This document shows, piece by piece, positions 1 through 13,356 of a stretch of DNA of 64,000 nucleotides; position 1 is the stretch's first letter; the number at the start of each line of letters is the position of its first letter. The stretch covers positions 1-64,000 of the forward strand of contig JADHZB010001590.1 in assembly GCA_015657535.1 (NCBI GenBank), read 5' to 3'. The notes under the pieces are model-generated. The model saw nothing but the letters and a program-made list of their open reading frames with translations, was not told where the DNA came from and did not search any database. Source of the stretch: Nephromyces sp. MM_2019 (Eukaryota; Apicomplexa; Aconoidasida; Nephromycida). Position numbers and translations under genes: made by a program.

Positions 1-567
1 CTAGGCACTCTAGCCTAGGCACACCACTGGCTGCCTCTGTTAACAGGCCTAATATAGGCTGGGGCATCACAGTGAGGGCTCTCACTAGTGTGACGGACCA
101 GCCACCCAAAACAAGTGCTATCCCTTTGGGAAATTTCTTTGGCTATTAAACTTTTTTGTAGCCATGGATTGATGATTGGCACGAGGCTTCACCTTGCAGC
201 TACGAACCTGCCATTTCAGGTAACACGGTAGGTCAGCTGTGTAAATTAAGATATCAACTTCTAGTCTAGTCAGCACACGACGCTATCCGCGCAACCTCAA
301 TCCGTCTAGGACAATAGTCACATCAACACAAAAACATGTTGGACTCCCCCTGCGGGTTATGAAAGTGTTAAATGTGAGTGTAACTGGTGGCAGGCGCGCT
401 GTACCACTTTTTGAATGCACCATCTTTTCATCAGTCAACTTTAACATGATGCTTAGCTTGAGTTGGCAGGTCTTAATTCGCTCTTTTTTGCATAGATACT
501 AAAGGTCGTAAAGAATGATTGGGGGATCTTTAATGCTTAAAATGTTTTTTGTTTCCTTATTTTAAAG
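1..567. other. Left-edge non-coding or intronic DNA
   Basis: No coding frame can be supported here. The segment ends in a T-rich tract and an AG that serves as the acceptor of the exon starting at 568, so the right part is probably intron of the coiled-coil gene that follows. A first exon could lie further left, outside the window. Confidence 0.4.
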
Positions 568-2475
568 ATGTTACTCTAGAATTCTTAGCAAACAAGGAAA
601 GAACACAGTAAGAAGAGCGCGTCGGACGGTGAATATAAACAAAGCATGAGTTAACGTGCTGGAGAAAAGAGCCACGTGTGAAGGTGCAAAATGCAGAATT
701 GAGAATTTTCAAAACGAGATGCGACTATTAGTGGCCGGCAAGCAATACATAGTACGTGAAGATATTCATAGAATTAGGGCAGAACTGGTAATATTGCATC
801 AAAATTTAAGCTTTAGGACGAACTGCAAAGAGGCAGAGTTGAAGCGAGAAAAAGCATCACTTCTTAAACTTTGCTGCCTCAGTTATTTCAGCTTGTGTAC
901 CGGATTCGTTATTTTTTTGGTGGAAACCTTATGTTTGAACTTAACCTGTTGCTTTCTGTTGCCGATGTGGCTTCGGTTTTTGGGTTGTAATTTTGCCTGT
1001 TGAGTTCAATCGCTTATACTAGGGAGTCACTTTTTTCTATGCTTGTGATTGGTGCGTTTTATGTTATATGCAGGAACAAAAAATGATGCTGGATGAAGTC
1101 TGCTTGTTTCCGTTGTTTTTTCGGTGTTTGCGTGTATTTTTTTGTGCAGGCGTAGTAGGGCTACAGCTGCTGCCCTACGTACGTTGCTTCTCGAGCACTT
1201 AATGATACGGAAATGCTTAAAAGGTTTCACAGCTACGTTTGATAAGAGGAAAAAAAATGTAGCGAAAGGGGAAGCTGCAGAAGAGGGAATATAAAAACTG
1301 GATTAACTATTATATAGAGATTTTTATCAAGCAACTAAAGGGGTAGAAGCAGAGGTGATGTGGCACGAAAGCAAAATTATTAGTGACTGCAGGAAAAACA
1401 TAGAGAAAAATTAATCTTTCATTGCTTTCCTTAAGTAATATGTGTTTGCTTTGCCGCTTTTCCACGTTTTTTCACATCTTTTTTCTTTTAAGCGCACTGA
1501 AGTAGGTTATTAAAATTTCCTAAAAATTAATCTTACTGATACAGTATTTCTACGCGCTAGATTGTTTTGTAACGCACCAATATGAGCGCTGCTAGATACA
1601 GATGTAGAAGATAGGGCAGCAAAAAATTTGTTTGTAAAGGCTGCAGCCGTTAGAACGAAGCGTGATATGTTCGTCGCAAGAAGTAGCACTGTAGATAATC
1701 ATCCTATGGTTGGTGGGAATCGTTTCTGCTGGCCAATGATATATATTCTACTGAACGCTTAGCAATGAAACTGTAGCGGCCCAGTCATTTTCAATATTGC
1801 CTCTTCTCCTGCCACTTCTCCCTCTTGTAATTTCGCTTTTATTGGCTGTACTTATTTTTTTGAATTTATTCTGTATCTTAAACTTATCCTCCCTTGATTT
1901 TTCCTTTTTTTTTCCAGATGTTTTTAGCCATGTTTCGCATTACCTACTCGAACTCCAGAAAAATTTCACAAGATTAGATGAAAAAGTTTTCACTAGTGCT
2001 TATCTATATTTCTAACCCATAAAAGTAAGAATTGAAAATCTATGCACTATGTGAAAGCCTTGTGAATGGCTTTGATCATGAAGAAATAACGGGTGCTGGC
2101 GTGTTTAAATTTGGAGATTTTTTTGGCGTCTTTTTCCTTTTCATGTAATTTTTGGGGTTATACATATCTTTTGAATTACTTACGGCTTGTTAGTGACTAT
2201 CTTCTTCACCATACAGGTAGTGCTTTCACGACAAACTTACTGCATTCACGACATAATGCGATATGTATAAGCATAGAAGTGTGTGATAGCTTCTGGAACT
2301 TGCACGCATCAATATCATCCACCAGAATATTAAACCACAGTTACTCACTCCTGCATGCCTACTCATCTCCAGGAATGTGCGAAATTCGTTGATACGTTAA
2401 TGCAGAAAAACAACGTGCCTACGAACAAGCGGCTAAATGCACGCCCATTTGCCAATACTGCTCACATCAGCGCAG
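568..2475 (+). CDS. Coiled-coil-type multi-exon gene, unassigned (incomplete model)
   Basis: Several short exons read in coherent frames between good splice sites, but I could not join them all. Exon 568-607 (VTLEFLANKERTQ) ends at GTAAGA and joins in phase to 670 onward, which is rich in Glu, Lys, Arg and Leu (for example IHRIRAELVILHQNL). Further candidates are 1150-1258 (LRTLLLEHLMIRKCL), 1596-1690 or 1712 (DRAAKNLFVKAAAVRTKRD), 1918-1985 (VSHYLLELQKNFTRLDEK) and 2373-2475 (ECAKFVDTLMQKNN). Charged heptad-like stretches suggest a helical coiled-coil protein. Some junction phases disagree, for example 1258 to 1596, so an exon may be missing or a boundary wrong. The gene lies head-to-tail upstream of TAF7. 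No family was recognised, and the 5' end may be outside the window. Confidence 0.38.
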
Positions 2476-2909
2476 GTACACATGCATATAAATATGCCTA
2501 TATGAACACGAGTGTACAGATACGTATGTCACCTAGCATACGCACAATGGCCTAGGCATCACAGGGTCGTTTAATCTTGAATGTAGAGCTTTCTTCATAA
2601 AGGAACAGGTAAATTTAGAACTGTTTTCTCGTTTTCCCGTATTCCAGTATTTTTGCTACTTACCCTAGCAGTTCTTTCTGTGGCTTGAACATTAGTAATT
2701 GCTTTTTTTAATATTTTCGTGAGTCTTCATCACCAGAGGAGATGACTTATATTTTTGGTTTTTTTCAGATACTTGATTTTCCCATAATCCTTGCTTGGCA
2801 ATAATAGGAGCTTGAGTTCAACATGATTTTAAAGGGTACTAACTGGTAAGTATTTCTTTAGAAGGCAATAATAGAAGGGCAGCGGATTTTTGGCTCGCAA
2901 CGCCCATAG

Positions 2910-5900
2910 ATGAGTGGAAGGCCTTCTAGGCGAGGCTCTACTGATGAGCTTCACTATAAAGAGATCCCCAGCGACAGGATGAATTCCTCTGCTTCGTATT
3001 ATTATACCCCCCCTTTAGTCACAGTGCAGCATCGTGGTGGATCTGTACGACGTCCATTGCGCGGTTTGTCATCATTGTTACGGGGATGTAGCAGCTTATA
3101 AGAGCGAGGAATGAGGGATATTCAGAATTAATTCTACTGTGAATACGTTTTTTTGGGGATTGCACACGTATGCCTCATGGGGTAAGAACTATAGTAGCAC
3201 TTGTGGTTAACTAAGATGGCAGCTCGGTACGTTAATTTTTAATTCCAATTTTATGTGTGGTTGAGGAATTCGTTTTGTACAGGGATTATTTACATATTTC
3301 ATGCTTGATTTTCTACAATGTCGATGGTGTTTGAGGGTAGTTTTGAATTGTAGATGATGCTTTCAGTGATTTTTTTGGTCTATGAAGTTGTAATTGTGAA
3401 CCCTAACATTATCGTAAAAACTTATGGCTTACTAGCCCTTGTTTATTCTATCCATTGTATTTATAATTTTTATATGTTTCTTTATGAAATACTTTTAGTC
3501 TTTGTTTGCTCATACCTTACTCCTTATTTCATTATCTCACTGCTGAATTCTTCCCTTGAAAAGTTCTCCGATACATATGAGGTGTCAGTTTCCTTGGGTC
3601 CCCCGCTTGCTTTTTCACTTTCACTTTACCTATCCTCTCAAACTTCCTCATATTCTGCCGTTCTAGTCAACAGTTTACCACTCCCCTCCGTTCCCTCCAT
3701 CTGCAGAGGTTTCCCGCGGCTCTGTGAGGGGTTACCAGTCAGCTCGCGGAAGGGCTAGATATGGTGGTTCAGTGGCTTTTAGGAATTTGCACGATAGAGG
3801 AAAAAGTACAGAGTATTTGACGGGGATTATTGGGGGGGATATAGGGGTGGGTGCGAGAGGCAAGAGAGGGAGGAGCAGTATGGTTCTGCATGGTGCTGGA
3901 GATGCTCACCTTCAACGAGATGATGCCCATGGCCGAATTCCTATAACCAACAGAAACTTAGATAAGAAGTAGGTTTTTGCGCATCTATTTGCGGCTAATA
4001 AAACTGTCTGTACTTTTTTTGCATATATAGTGAGCTAGGTTTTTTATTTACCTGTATAATGAGACTATTTTCTTTGTTTATTACTTTTTACTGGTTTATG
4101 TGTTTTTGTGCTCGCCTTTATGGAACTATTCTGCTTATTTTGTCTTCCTGTTTCATCATTTTTTCGTTTCTTACGATTGAAAAACCAATAATTGGTAGAG
4201 ATTGTCGGAGCTTATTGTTTTTTGCAGCCATCAGATGAGGATAAAAAAGGGGATTTTCTATGCTAGCGATCTGGTAACCCCTTTCCATAAAGAATTTCCG
4301 GATATTGACTGTCAATGTATTATTCGCTTCCCCCCTTCTATCGCTCAATTACTCGGTTGTAGGCAGATGAAAAACCAGCCACTAGGCCTTACAATAACTC
4401 CAACAAAAAAATTTGACTATCGCTTATACAATATCAAGGTTGTGCTCTTGTGTTTTTACGTGTTTGCGGCTTTTGATGTATGGTTTTGATTATGTGATAA
4501 GCGTAAATTTTTTACCTTTTGGGTAGGTTTCAGGGTATTAGTTTACGAGTAGGGTGTATGCATAGGTGTGTACATATGTGGGTAAACTAATCGCTCAGCC
4601 TAACTGTGTATGCGGATGCATGCTTTTTATAAAAAATAGTCTGTTTCTCACTTTTCTCGTGCTAGTTGTTACCTTCCCGATCTTGAATTTGATGTACAAG
4701 TTCTGATTTGTTGTTCTGCTTTTCCAATTTTTAGATTGAAGATTTTGGACTTTTCTGCATCCAGGGCTTCTTTTTTGTTGGCGTCTTTAAGCTCTGCTGA
4801 TATTTCAGCTTTCTAGCTCTGTGCTGTTTCCTACTCTACCAATTTTTATTTCAGATAACTTATTGCTCTCCAGAGTTTATCTCCTTCGTGTCATGGCTGC
4901 GTGTATATGCACCTTGGTACCGTGTTTGTCTGCATTCTCTTTGTCGGTGTGCCGTTATTGAAAGCCTGCTGCGGTTTTTTTAATGTGCTTTATTGGTCAT
5001 ACTCAGTGGCTGAATATAGATTTTTTTTGGAGATTATTGAGCTGTATAGCGCTTAGCCATTAGCGCCATGTGTGTCACATACCCTCACTGCCAGCCTGCT
5101 GTGCTTGTGTTTTTAGTTTTTTAAGCAGATTCACTACCTGTTCTTATTTGTACATAGGTTGAAGGGGCAAATGAGCAGCTTCATGGTGTGCTGCTCGAGT
5201 TACCAAATAACCTTGAAACCTTCAAGACAATTGATGGAGATATAATGTTCAAGTCTGGTTAGTTTATATCTTGTGATGCTTGTTATTAGAATCCCTTGTT
5301 CTTTGTTGTTCTCGCGCCTTTGCTGTTGCAATAATTTTCCTAATTCTGCTATATATTTTGTCTTAAGTACTTCTCGTGTAGTTAGAATTTAAAAAATATT
5401 AATCAGTTGGAAATTTACACCTAATTGTAGCGTCTATGTTTTTTACAACAAACTTTTATTCTATTTGACTGCACTCGTTTGGCTACTGTATGTTCTCATG
5501 CTGCGTTTGCTGTTAATCCTTTCCTTCATAAAATTTTTTTTATTTTTTTGCTACTTTTTACTGCGTGATTGTCACCTTTGTAAAGCACAAGAAAATTCGG
5601 GCCAGTCGATTTACACTCACTAGTAGTTGTATATTTGCACACGTGGCTGCCAGATAATCAATCGTATGGTCGGTGAAGTACTTGTAAATTCGCGTATCCT
5701 TCCTTCCCAGTAAGGGTAGATTGCCAGTTTTTCTTTTTTTTCTACACAGGAGATATCTCACAGATGCTGTATGTATATGATGCTTCATCAAAGGTCATAG
5801 ATTGGAATTACCTTAGTGATAAGGGCTATTGGGAATGGAAATCAGGGATTACCCCCGCTACCCGAGGGATACGCACCAGAAAATTCAAAAACTTTGATAT

Positions 5901-8900
5901 TTTTGATAGAGATGAGATACGTGATGCAGAGCTACAAATATTAGAGGTTAGCAGACTTAAGGAGGGTAAAAAATGCGGATTGAATGGGGATAATCTACAA
6001 TTAGTCCAAGCTTTCAATATTTATGCAGGGTGCATCTGGATTGTGGGGGGAGAGAGAGTGAAAAATACTGCTTTTCTATGGCCTACAACTTGTCCATTGC
6101 AGGCGAGGGCTCAAGACTGTTTCTGCAGAATTGTGTATATGGAGTTGCTTATCGCTTACGCCGATGCTTCTCTGTGTTATAGCCTATCTTTTTTTTAAAT
6201 GGTTTATTGTTTGTGCTGATGACGTTTCTTATGAGAAATAAGATTTTTAAGAATATTTATGAGTCCATATGCATGGTAGTATTTTTTGGTTTCTATAAAG
6301 ATATTTTAACGGTTTTGTTCCCATTCTTATTGGTTTTTTCTGGGATAAAATGGTTGAGCTGTTAGCATGCTTCATAACTGTGTCCGGAACCAGTACGTTT
6401 TCCTAATTCCCTAGGCCTTATTATAAGTTGTGTGGTATTTAATTCATCTCGTCTAGGAGGTACCTCGCTCTGCTGCCTCCAGTGCAGATAGGCTTTAAGT
6501 GCATTACACTTTTGCTATGCATGTGCAAGCCTTCATTCCTCCGAAATGTTTAGTCTTGGCGCACGGAGATGAAGTTGGCCCAGAAGTTGTGTGATTTGCT
6601 TTCTTCTACCTAGTCTAACTACTGTAAGCCCATATGCCTAGCTTTGGTAGCATTTCCATTTTGTAAGTTCTACCTGTGCTTATCCAGTATTTTCACTCCG
6701 GCTTTCCCGCCTCTATTTACCGAAAATACGTGAGTTACCAATATGAAACCTGTATTTGCAGCTATTAAATTCCTTCATTAAGGATAGTTATGAGTATGTA
6801 GCACACACAGAATTTGACATGATGAAGAGCAGACAAAAGTTTATGGCTGGAGAAAGCCAGGAGCGTGTGATTGGCCCTGAAATTGATCTGACGGCTCTCA
6901 TTGGAGACGATGAATTATCTGATTCCAGCGATGTCATATTTGGGTTTGAAAAAGAAAGGTCTTCGGGGGTAAAGCACTCCTCATTCTCAAGTTGGTTTTT
7001 GGGCTGGGAAAAGTTGCTTATGCGATTTTTGGTGCAACTTATGTGAGTCTATACAAATTGGTTGAGCGTCTATGGAATTTTTATGAGATTTTTGTATGGT
7101 TGCTAGGCTGTGGATATTTGTAGTATGCAAGTGCGATATGTTGGTTGATAAGGCTTTGTAAGCGTAGCTTGATGCTGAACATGCCTATGTATGGATTTAT
7201 GGGGTTGTTGAGAGTTTCAAGAGTAGATGGGGTTCCCTTCTTTTTGTGGCAGAGAAATTTATGAGGTATTTTGTCGCGCAGGGTACGTTATAGGAGGGAG
7301 GTGTGTGTTTTTTTGTACGTATGGCATCTGGTTATCTAACTTGCCTTTGTAAGTACATGGTTTTTTATAGAATTCCTTTGCTTATCATCCATTTGACCTG
7401 TCCTACGTGTCTGTATGTACTCTGCATTTACTATTTATATATCCTTAAGCCGGTAAATTTTTTTTTTATCTCCTTTTATGTTTGCTATTATTAAGTTTTG
7501 GTTGAGCTAGCGTCCTCTTTTTTTTCAGTCTTTCTTAATTTTTTTTTTGCTTATAAAACATGTTTATTCCTGTCCTTCAGCTTATGGATATCCGTCCCTC
7601 TCACTGCAAAATAGCGCCAGGCTTGCGTTTGCTTCTCGTTTAAATCTGCAGGAACGCGATGGGGAGGGGCGTATGCATGGTGTGAATGTAGGCGAAGTCC
7701 TTGAAGAAAATATAAGAATCGAGATCCCACCTTCCTCGAAGTCTCCCACGCACTTTGATCAAGGTATGAAACTGTGCAGAGTTGTACGGCCTTGCTGATG
7801 AGATAATTTGATTTTGCTTTCTTAGGTTAGATTTCAATAACTTTATGCTTTGACTTCCAGCTAAATGCCTCTTGCGCATGTTAATGCGTTTGATTTTAGT
7901 TTGCCTTTTTTTTATTCACTTCGAAGAAACTTTCCTTGATGTTCTAGTAAATGAGTACGACGTTTCCACTTATTCGCCCTTTTTTTGGTCGCCATATTTT
8001 TGTAGATCTCTTAAAATGATAGATCAGCAACTTGCTTCATAACTTTCGATAAGCTAATTTCGGGTTACCGGGCAATTTTTCGTGCCTCTTCGCATTTTTT
8101 ACTTATTATTTCCTGTCATACAGCTCTTTCCTACCTCCGACGCCTCTTTCCAACTTTTCTCTTTTATGTGATGAACTTTTCGTATCTTTCTAATCCTCAT
8201 AATATTTCTAATTTTATAGATCACACGAGGGAAGAATTTTTTTTGGAACCCCGGCAAAGCATTTCTCAAGATGGCTACGCTCTAACTCAGCCTGAATACA
8301 TATATAGTACACTCTCAGACCAAGCTTGTGGTCATACCATGACAAAATTACGCCACCTTCCGTTTGAACACAAACTACTCTACACAGATATGGGAGTTGA
8401 TATGGGCTCTAGTTCGTCTCTCAGCAAGAAGCTGAAAAAGAAGCTTAAGCAGAAGCAAGGTATTAAGGTCGAAGATGGAGAAGTAGCGAATGATCTGAAG
8501 CACCGTTATAAGATAAAGTATTCAAATTTTGAATTCAAGGGTGATGATGCAAGTCTGGCGGGCCCAGCCCCTCCTGGAATGAGGGAAAATACTGCCGAGC
8601 TCTTAGAATTTGATGACATGGATGGGGGAAGTCAACCTTCCTCAAATATATTTGTGTCTGAAGATAAGGCTGCAAAATGTTCAAAGAAAGTGAGATTTTG
8701 TGTCCATTTTATTTATGTCGAAAGCTCATGGGTAGTGCAATATTTAAAGTAACCTTGTGATATGTGTGTGATGTTACTTTGATGGATATGGGATATGTGC
8801 CCCCAGATAAGGAGTTGCTATAATTGTATAATGAAGCCAGGGATAGACTTGGTATATCGATGATTTGTAAAAATTTACCATATTCTTAGTACCGAGGGAT

Positions 8901-9602
8901 CTTAGAATTTTTAGAGTGCATGTGTGATGTATGTGCTCCATGAGATATGCATTGAAGTTTGGTGGGCTGATTTATGCGGCTGACATGGTTGTAGTGCGTC
9001 GTGAAAAATTATAATAGCTTGTGCAACAGGCTTTTTTACCCGTATTGCCGAAATCTTTGCATATGCGCAGCGTCTTTGTATGGCGGGTAAGTTAAAATTC
9101 ACGGTGATAATTTTTCAGTGTGTCTTAAGCTGAGATATTGAGACGATGAAATAGATTATATTAGATATATATTATATCCTGATAATAGTAATGAAGTTTA
9201 CAATTTTTTTAGGAGAAGAAAAGGGCCAGAAAATTGAAGAAACAGCTCAGAAAGGCGATGAAGCGCATACAGGAGGTCCAAGGCGCTGATGCAGCTATAC
9301 AGCCCGACGGACAGACCTCTTTGCCTTCCAGAACCACATTAGACGAAATTAATTTACATGGAAGTATAGCAGAAATGCCTTCCTCCGAACTGCATCGAAT
9401 ATCGAGCACACATAGAAGCAGTAATAGTTTGGTAGCGACGCAGCATTTAGGCGTTGAAAATATTTTTGGGGCTAGAGCTGGTCCTACTCAAGATGTTGAC
9501 ACTGTTTTTAAGCTCAATATTGGCTTACCCCCAACTGGAGATAGTGCTTTTGGCGACTTGGAAAGGATTGACGAGAATTATCAGGAATCTAAATACCAAT
9601 AG
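2910..9602 (+). CDS. TAF7: TFIID subunit 7 (TAF7/TAFII55 family)
   Basis: TAF7 is a subunit of the Pol II initiation factor TFIID and binds TAF1. Exons: 2910-3063, 3707-3968, 4228-4438, 5158-5257, 5750-5946, 6762-6968, 7652-7763, 8220-8689, 9213-9602. All phases match and the sum gives 700 residues, about twice human TAF7. The TAFII55 domain spans roughly residues 165-300: CIIRFPPS, then LLELPNNLETFKTID, FKSGDISQMLYVYD and WKSGITPATRGIRTRKF, which parallel the human LKTID, ADICQML and HGITPP-type motifs. Residues 1-138 are rich in Arg, Gly and Ser and are not part of the domain. Around residues 465-480 and 572-590 there are Lys-rich helices (KKLKKKLKQKQG; KLKKQLRKAMKRIQEVQ), the second in the position of the family's C-terminal coiled coil. 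The first exon end and the exon 6/7 junction have alternative sites (7042 or 6990 with 7621 or 7581). Family assignment is firm, exact termini less so. Confidence 0.87.
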
Positions 9603-9794
9603 GAGCTTCTCCAGATGGGAGGGGCAGCACTTGAGCATTCGTGGAGTGTGCAACTAGGTAGTTGCCATGCAGAGTGTACTGAATGGGAGAGAGCTGAGGA
9701 AGAGTTAATTGCCAAGCAGGAGAGTCAGAGCGAGGGTCCCAACGATGGGAGACTCATCAATAATAATGGTTTTGAGGAGGAAGAAGTAGCATAA
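9603..9794 (+). other. Open in-frame extension downstream of the TAF7 stop codon
   Basis: After the TAG at 9600-9602 the same frame stays open for 63 codons to TAA at 9792-9794. The extension is acidic and well composed, ending GFEEEEVA. The stop is preceded by CAA. It could be translated by readthrough, be ancestral coding sequence lost to a CAG-to-TAG change, reflect a base error, or be 3' UTR that is open by chance. No GT suited to an intron removing the TAG is evident nearby. Confidence 0.35.
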
Positions 9795-12700
9795 AATGGG
9801 CAAGAAAATAATTTTATTTGTTCGATAGGTTTTTAGCCTCTATCTGAGTGTATGACGGTAACGATGGACTGGTGATTTTTGCACCCATGAATGTCTTTTT
9901 TAATTCTCTAATGATAGCGTTGTGCAATATGTTTTGATGGTTTGGATTCCCTTCAAAAGTTTTGACGATATTGCATGCCAATAAAATACTCTGCTGAATT
10001 GCTTGTTCCTTCGCTCTATACTAACTATTTGTTTTATTCTTTAGGCAGTTTATCTAGGCAATACTTCCTTTGGTCGAATATATGCTTGATAGTTTCGTGT
10101 ACTTTCCATTGCTAATGGCTAAGTTTGTGTATTCTGGGTAAGGCTCCCAAAGAAGTTATGGCTACTCTATTTTACCATTTTTTTTCTCTATTTAGCGATA
10201 TATTGTTGCTCGTCCAGCATTATTTTATACAAGCTGATGTGGTAAAAACATTTTTGCATGTATAGTTGTCTACTTTATTGGCGCCTCCGTATGCAGGTAT
10301 GGATCAAGGTGTCATAAACGCTTTGAATAACGTTACTAAATGCATTTGTTTCAAAATATTCTGGAATGTTTGTTTCTAGTCCCCCTTGCTGAGTCTTGGA
10401 TGTGCCTTCTTCATTTGTACGAAAAGGAAGTGAAAATGGGTGAACTGAATAGTCACAGAGTTTCTATAGATATGCCGAAAAAAGTGTAAGAAACCATTGA
10501 TCGTAGCTTTTGAGAACAGATAGCTGGGACGTTTTTTGATTCATTAACGAGAAGATGAGCTATCTTGTTTCGAAAGTAATTTTTGTGTGCATCACTTTTA
10601 AGCAGGCATTTGCGGTGATATATATATAACTGGTGTAATAAGCTAGCCAAAAAAGATGCTGAATTAACCTAAATGAAGGTAAAAATCGCATATTCGAAAA
10701 CCTGGGAAATCCACAGGGTCAAAGACGGGTAGGAAAGCTAAATGAATATACTGCACAGGCTGGAGCCCGCAAGGACGTACCGAAGACTTTCAAAGGGTGC
10801 GAAATTACTGTTATGGAAATGAAGGCACGTAGGCAGTCGCAGAAGTCAGCTAGCTTTTTTTAAAGTACCGTGATGGTATTAGGTCTATGAATCTTTTAGA
10901 GTAGTAAAGGTAGGCTACCGAGAGGTAGCATTGCAGCTTCACATCCCAAAGAACTATGAAAGGAAGGTGGGAGGAGAATCTGTTGGCAGATCAAGTGGTA
11001 GTGCTAAAGCCCTAAGCATTTTTTAATTCTTCCCATTCCTGCTGCCTAACGCTTTTTCGCTTTCCAGATTTCATGTTTATGCCAGTATGTAATTTACATC
11101 CATAGCTCATTGGTGCTTACACTATCACTAATTTCCGAGGGACTAGCCAAATTTCTGATGAGGCGATACGACATTCGACGAGTTTAGTACTTTATATAAG
11201 TTGATATTATCTGCTTGGTAGGAAAGCCAGCCACGTGTTAGTGGTAATCTATACATCCTTTTAACTTGCTGTTGCTCATGGTATACTGGAAAGTCTTCAT
11301 CAATTTACCAGTCAGGGCACGCTATCAGGTGGTACGTACGCAACATCGTAGGGCCCTCTGCAGTGTACTGGAGAGCCCGGATTGTACATAAGCATTATTT
11401 TCCCACATATTCACTCGACATACAAAAACTTTCAGGACAGTTTTTCAGGGGTGATGAGGCGATAGGTAATATGACTTTAGCACGGGGATTGTGATTACAC
11501 TGGCTTCCAAATGAGTGCTTCTATCCAATGTCGCGGAGGGAATCCTTACGCTATGGTCGCCGAATGAGCATGGACAATGATCTTGTTTGATCGCTCTTGC
11601 TCTATTCTGATTTACATTCGTAGGATTCGAAAAGTTTTAGGTTTTAAGCTTAAGGATGTGATTATCGTGAATTCTAGCGTGCCCTTACAAATTCTGAATA
11701 AGGGAAAAGTTTCTTTTGGAAGGCTCCCTGGAACTATACTGCAAACTGTAAAGTTAATGGCATGTTTCACTCAATCAATCTTTGGTGCAAATAAGCTTCA
11801 CCGTCTGCAAGCTCACGCCATTTCGTGGGGAAGTTATAGACGGCACTCTCCTTATGCTTAATCTCCTTGCCTAGTTCTCCAGGGTAGCGTTGAGCGCATA
11901 AACTTTTCATTTCCTATATGCCCCTGCTTAGTAATGATAATCGGTCCAGTTACTCTTTTTGAGTCCCACTTGCATCTCAAGCAACTTTATTCTTTTCGCA
12001 CGTTTCCATTATATTATCGATTCGTGTTCTCTATTACCAGCTTGCTCCGCTGGCTGTATCTGTTGCTCTCATTTGTATGGGTCTACTCGGTACATTCTCA
12101 AGCTGCAGAAGCTATAGCTCCAAGTAAAAAAATTGGCGCGAAAAACTTTAAAGCTAGATTCTCGTCCTGTATAGTTTGTGTGCAGATACATTTTAACCCC
12201 TGAGATGCATAATTGCCATTTCCTAAAGATCATATGTCATACTAAATTAAGTAATGTAGCAGAGCCTGAATACGCAGAGTCATCATCGAGCGAAGAGTAG
12301 TATAAAAGATACTTCTTTATGAGATCACTTTTTTTTTCTTGATTGAGAACATAGCTGGCTGCTTTTGATCAACAATTCCACCCAGCTTACTCTCTCCACT
12401 CCTTTGCTATCTTTGCATCTTCTAAGTAGCTTTGAGGCTTTTCGGAGCATATGGGGATGCTGAGAAAAGAGAATAAAGGGTCAATACAAAAACTGAAAGT
12501 AAGAGAAAAACAGAATATCGAGGTGAAAAAGAAAGGAAGAATGCAAAGCGCAGAAAATACACCGAAAAAACTGGTGCTCATCTCATTATATGGATTGGCT
12601 TTAGCAATATTCCTGGTTTAATCCTCTAAAAATATTTAGCCCGCTAACAACAGAATCACATGAAAACGCGATAGAAAGCTGCAGACAAACTCTGTCCGTT

Positions 12701-12834
12701 ACTTCGTTACCATGTACACCAGTTCCTTGCTATTGATCTTTATGAGAGCCATTCCCGTCTTTTCAGCAAAAAAGAGTGAACTTTTAATCTTTCCGTTATG
12801 ACCCTGGGCATTCACCTTGTTTTTCATCACGATG
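9795..12834. other. Intergenic stretch after TAF7
   Basis: An AATAAA is present at 9980-9985, a possible polyadenylation signal for TAF7. The remainder holds only short frames on both strands (for example 11577-11861 and 11934-12203 +) with no motif, no consistent splice context and no homology I recognise. Confidence 0.5.
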
Positions 12835-12857
12835 TGTGATACCTGCGAGGTATCACA
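12835..12857. repeat. Perfect inverted repeat, 10-bp arms
   Basis: TGTGATACCT, loop GCG, then AGGTATCACA: two perfectly complementary 10-base arms with a 3-base loop. It lies 66 bases upstream of a possible exon start at 12923. It could be a binding site or hairpin; no function is known. Confidence 0.75.
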
Positions 12858-12922
12858 TAATTTTTGTGTGTAATTGGGGTGCTACACTTGTTTTATATAC
12901 CTGTATTGTGCGTTAATCGCAG

Positions 12923-13141
12923 CTCGAGCGCGACAAAGGTGAAACTGGATTTAAGGACACTCGATTTATAGTCTCATTTTATCCAAAACATGAAGGAAAA
13001 TACGAACCTGTCCAGTTTTATTTCGATATGTCAGCATTTAGAGGCACCGTGCTTAGCATATGCTTCCATGATATTATCTCCTCTCCTGCGTATACTCTAC
13101 AGCTTAAAATTTTATTCGCTTTGAAAATATGTTCCCCTCTT
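12923..13141 (+). CDS. Possible exon of an unassigned gene
   Basis: After the acceptor TTAATCGCAG a frame is open for about 70 codons, beginning LERDKGETGFKDTRFIVSF and continuing with YPKHEGKYEPVQFYFDMS. The composition looks protein-like in the first 45 codons, then becomes ordinary. No clear donor was found. It may be an early exon of the gene that follows at 13357, or chance. Confidence 0.25.
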
Positions 13142-13356
13142 CATTAATTCACTTAATCTACATACTTACTCTCCGCCATTTCGATTTTTTTTCTTGGCAT
13201 TCATACCTTCTTGTACTGCCCTCTGTTTTTTAGTTGCAGCGCTCTGCTATTTAACATTACCTCATTACCGAAATGGAAATTTGTTTCTTGGGTAAACCTG
13301 GACCACCTTCCTGTTTGCGTATATCATGCAAGTTTCATTCTTAACCATCGATTGAA

